The position numbers and the translations under genes were made by a program. The notes under the pieces are model-generated. The model ran no database searches and was not told the DNA's origin. It worked only from the letters and a program-made list of their open reading frames with translations. From Reyranella humidisoli (GTDB lineage: Bacteria; Pseudomonadota; Alphaproteobacteria; Reyranellales; Reyranellaceae), in the NCBI RefSeq assembly GCF_019039055.1, contig NZ_JAHOPB010000001.1, positions 744,001-808,000 of the forward strand: 64,000 nucleotides of DNA. The letters run 5' to 3'. Shown one piece after another: positions 61,880-64,000 of this stretch. How positions within the stretch are numbered: position 1 is the first letter of the stretch; each line of letters opens with the position of its first letter.

Positions 61880-63154
61880 CTACATCAGGACGAACATGGC
61901 CACCGAGGCGGCACCCATCACCGCGAAGGTGAACCATCCGAGCACGCGCTGCCACCAGCTCGCAACGAACGCTCCCATGATGTCGCGTCTCGACGCGACG
62001 ACCATGATGGCGGCGATGAACGGGACCACGATCACGCCGTTCAACACCGCCGACCAGACCAGCGCCTTGATGGGATCGAGGGCGAGATAGTCGACCGCGA
62101 GGCCGATCCCGATCGCCGCGGCAATGATTGCGTAGAATGGGAGCGCATCGCGCGGACGGTTTTCGAGCCCCGTGGTCCAGCCGAGCACCTCGCCGAAAGC
62201 GTAGGCAGCCGATCCGGCCAGCACCGGCACCGCCAGCATCCCCGTCCCGACGATGCCCAGGCTGAACAGCAGGAACGTTGCCTCGCCGGCAATCGGCCGC
62301 AGCGCCGCCGCGGCCTGCTCAGTGCTCTGGATATCCGTGATGCCGGCCGCATGGAGGGTCGCGGCGGTCGTCAACATGATGAAGAAGGCGACGAGGTTCG
62401 ACACCGCCATGCCGACGGCGGTCTCGCGGTTGATGCGGGCGATTTCACGCCCGGCGTGATCGGAAGATACGATCAGGGGCGCCGCTCCGGGGTCGGCTTC
62501 CTCGTCCTCGACTTCCTGCGATGTCTGCCAGAAGAACAGGTACGGTGCGATCGTCGTGCCCAGCACCGCCACGACCAGCATCAGCGTCCGGCCGTCGAGA
62601 TCAAAGGCCGGCACCAGGGAACCGGTCGCCACTGCGGCCCAGTCGAGCCGAACCGTGAACACGATTCCGGCATAGGCCAGCAGCGAGAAGGTCAGCCATT
62701 TCAGGAAGCCGACATAGCGGCTGTAGGGGACGAACACGATCGCCAGCAGCGAGACGGCGGCAAAGCCCAGCGTGTAGCCATGCCGGTCCCACGGCAGGAG
62801 CATGTTCACGGCAGCGCCCATCGCCGACAGGTCCGCGCCGATGTTGACGGTGTTGGCCACGAACAGCAGGGCGACCGCCAGCAACACGAGCGGGCGTGGA
62901 AACACCCGGCACAGATTGGCCGCGAGTCCCCGCCCGGTGACCCGGCCAATACGGGCGCTGACCGACTGGACCGCCACCATCAGGGGCCAGGTGAGGACGA
63001 CCGTCCAGAGCAGGCCGAACCCGGCCTGGGCCCCGGCCTGCGAGTAGGTCGCGATACCGCTCGGATCGTCGTCGGCGGCGCCGGTCACGATACCGGGTCC
63101 GATCCGGCCTGCCGGCCGCGGCGCGGGTCGATCCGTCGATGAAGCGCGCGGCAT
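61880..63154 (-). CDS. Atypical Nramp-family metal transporter
   Basis: This 424-residue protein has about 11 helices. The first, after IGPGIVTGAADDDPSGIATY, replaces Nramp DPGN by DPSG, and the TM6 region GTTIAPYLFFWQTSQEVE replaces the MPH-type metal site by APY. It also has the NTVNIGADLSAMG segment typical of the family. Such variants may move Mg2+, Al3+ or other ions rather than Mn2+. ATG 63154 with GGAAAG is chosen; ATG 63208 is an alternative. Box I lies upstream. Confidence 0.83.
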   Translation of the reverse strand: MPRASSTDRPAPRPAGRIGPGIVTGAADDDPSGIATYSQAGAQAGFGLLWTVVLTWPLMVAVQSVSARIGRVTGRGLAANLCRVFPRPLVLLAVALLFVANTVNIGADLSAMGAAVNMLLPWDRHGYTLGFAAVSLLAIVFVPYSRYVGFLKWLTFSLLAYAGIVFTVRLDWAAVATGSLVPAFDLDGRTLMLVVAVLGTTIAPYLFFWQTSQEVEDEEADPGAAPLIVSSDHAGREIARINRETAVGMAVSNLVAFFIMLTTAATLHAAGITDIQSTEQAAAALRPIAGEATFLLFSLGIVGTGMLAVPVLAGSAAYAFGEVLGWTTGLENRPRDALPFYAIIAAAIGIGLAVDYLALDPIKALVWSAVLNGVIVVPFIAAIMVVASRRDIMGAFVASWWQRVLGWFTFAVMGAASVAMFVLM

Positions 63155-63248
63155 GTCGGGCTTTCCGTCTGATAAGGGACGCCCCTGCTCGCTTCGGAAG
63201 CGTGACATTCGGCGGGCGCTTGTGTCCCACCCCGAAAGCGGACCGTCG

Positions 63249-63262
63249 TTGATCTGGATCAT
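63249..63262. promoter_or_regulatory. FNR/FixK-like box I
   Basis: TTGATCTGGATCAT differs from TTGAT-N4-ATCAA in the last base only. It lies between the divergent Nramp gene (centre 101.5 bases from 63154, 47.5 from the alternative 63208) and the YbaY-like gene (93.5 bases). The spacing is less regular than elsewhere, so use is uncertain. Confidence 0.5.
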
Positions 63263-63348
63263 GGGGACCGGCCTCGCCGTCTCTACCGTATCTCTGCGCC
63301 GAGCCACGAGGGGTGCAGCCCCGCGTTTCGAGACCGGAGGATCAGGAG

Positions 63349-64000
63349 ATGATGCATCAGCCCGAGCCACCGGCTCTCGTGCGACTGGGGCGGACGCTAT
63401 GCGTCCGCGTCGCACAAGCCATCGTCGTGCTTTTCGCGCTGGCCCTGTCGCTGGATGTCCGTGCCGAGCCTGCGGACAACGCGCCGGTCCACCTGCTTTC
63501 GCGGTGCGCCGGCAAGGCCGGCGGTAACGTACGACAGGGCGATCCGGCCTTCATGACGCTCGCCCTCGACGGTCGTCCCTGGATGACCATCGACAAGACA
63601 GAAGATGCGGACGCGCAGGCCATCCTGACGACGATCACGAGCAATGGCTGGGCGAAAAGGCGCGACGGCACATCGTTCCTCTTTCGCTTCACCTGCGTCC
63701 TGAACGCCCAGGGTCAGGCGACGATGTTTCACGCGAGCGCGTTGCTGCGAGACCTCGGCGACCGCCTGCCGCCGGCGATCGTGATCAACGGGTCCGCGAC
63801 CTATCCCTTGAAGGAACCGCTGCAAAGAGGCATCGAGCTGCAGCTTCAGTTACTCGACACCTCGCAGGATCCGCCGGCGATCCTGACCGAACAGGTCATA
63901 CGAAGCGGCTGGCATCTGCCGATGGGCTTCTCGCTGCGCCTACCGGCCGGCATGTCCCTGGAAGGCCGGCCCCTCGCCCTGGCCGCCCGCGTCGTGCTCG
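63349..64000 (+). CDS. YbaY-like secreted protein, 3' end beyond window
   Basis: The gene is open to the right edge (at least 217 residues). It starts MMHQPEPPALVRLG with GGAGG 8 bases upstream, has a hydrophobic leader cleaved near VRA|EPAD, a domain with two cysteines (SRCAGKAG and RFTCVLN), and then a YbaY-like beta domain. That domain has INGSATYPLKEPLQRGIEL, LQLLDTSQDPPAILTEQVI and PMGFSLRLPAG. YbaY domains occur in outer-membrane lipoproteins and META/HslJ-associated proteins; no lipobox is clear. Function is unknown. Confidence 0.72.
   Translation, partial: MMHQPEPPALVRLGRTLCVRVAQAIVVLFALALSLDVRAEPADNAPVHLLSRCAGKAGGNVRQGDPAFMTLALDGRPWMTIDKTEDADAQAILTTITSNGWAKRRDGTSFLFRFTCVLNAQGQATMFHASALLRDLGDRLPPAIVINGSATYPLKEPLQRGIELQLQLLDTSQDPPAILTEQVIRSGWHLPMGFSLRLPAGMSLEGRPLALAARVVL

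Overview
The window is GC-rich, densely packed chromosomal DNA from an aerobic alphaproteobacterium. Supporting signs are a petABC (fbcFBC) cytochrome bc1 operon, oxygen-dependent hemF, a DUF6111 gene, YqgE, a fused indolepyruvate ferredoxin oxidoreductase, many Bug/TctC binding proteins and SDRs, CaiB/BaiF enzymes and a FixK-type regulator. The gene mix recalls Reyranella-like Rhodospirillales/Hyphomicrobiales, but the genus is a guess. I saw no rRNA, tRNA, CRISPR array, transposase, phage or plasmid genes. No gene-free stretch exceeds 300 bases; the longest gaps (about 170-210 bases) hold repeats or a candidate structured RNA.

Layout. 0-5 kb: two tandem Bug binding proteins, a PaiB-like protein, a dienelactone hydrolase and a CoA-transferase/CitE-like lyase pair. 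5-12.8 kb: cytochrome bc1, trmL-hemF, then a chain of minus-strand genes joined by 4-base start/stop overlaps (ATPase, membrane protein, cca, DUF6111) and a CoA-pyrophosphatase-type NUDIX gene. 12.9-20.4 kb: a MoxR/DUF58/BatA-like/VWA-like operon and a compositionally different membrane protein. 20.4-31.6 kb: accessory catabolism, with a LacI regulator and its probable operator facing a Baeyer-Villiger monooxygenase/VOC pair, several SDRs, DsbA-fold isomerases, a pirin and an OmpA protein. Palindromic repeats are scattered here. 31.7-34.2 kb: a carbamoyltransferase with SxtJ-like and SxtK-like (DUF5989) partners. 34.2-49.1 kb: TetR, HAD, RecX, ArsC and a membrane-bound [2Fe-2S] adenylate cyclase, then IOR, YqgE, a peroxiredoxin, an AroE-like paralogue, an SDR without the catalytic tyrosine, and an SGNH protein, a methyltransferase and a thioredoxin-fold/2OG-oxygenase fusion.

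49.1-63.4 kb is the most striking part. At least eight FNR/FixK-type boxes (TTGAn-N4-nTCAA and close variants) precede most transcription units. In six gene-box pairings the box centre lies 58-63 bases from the start codon. A FixK-type Crp/Fnr regulator without the FNR cysteine cluster, and a receiver-only FixJ-like response regulator, are encoded inside the region. The probable targets are two universal stress proteins, an eRF1-related protein, a DUF992 protein, a YqjD/holin-like pair with an L,D-transpeptidase, a secondary-alcohol-dehydrogenase/beta-glucosidase/glucokinase operon, a phasin operon and an atypical Nramp transporter. Two ABC exporter membrane domains lack ATPase domains. I read the region as a self-contained low-oxygen or energy-stress regulon island; that reading is inference from motif, spacing and gene content.
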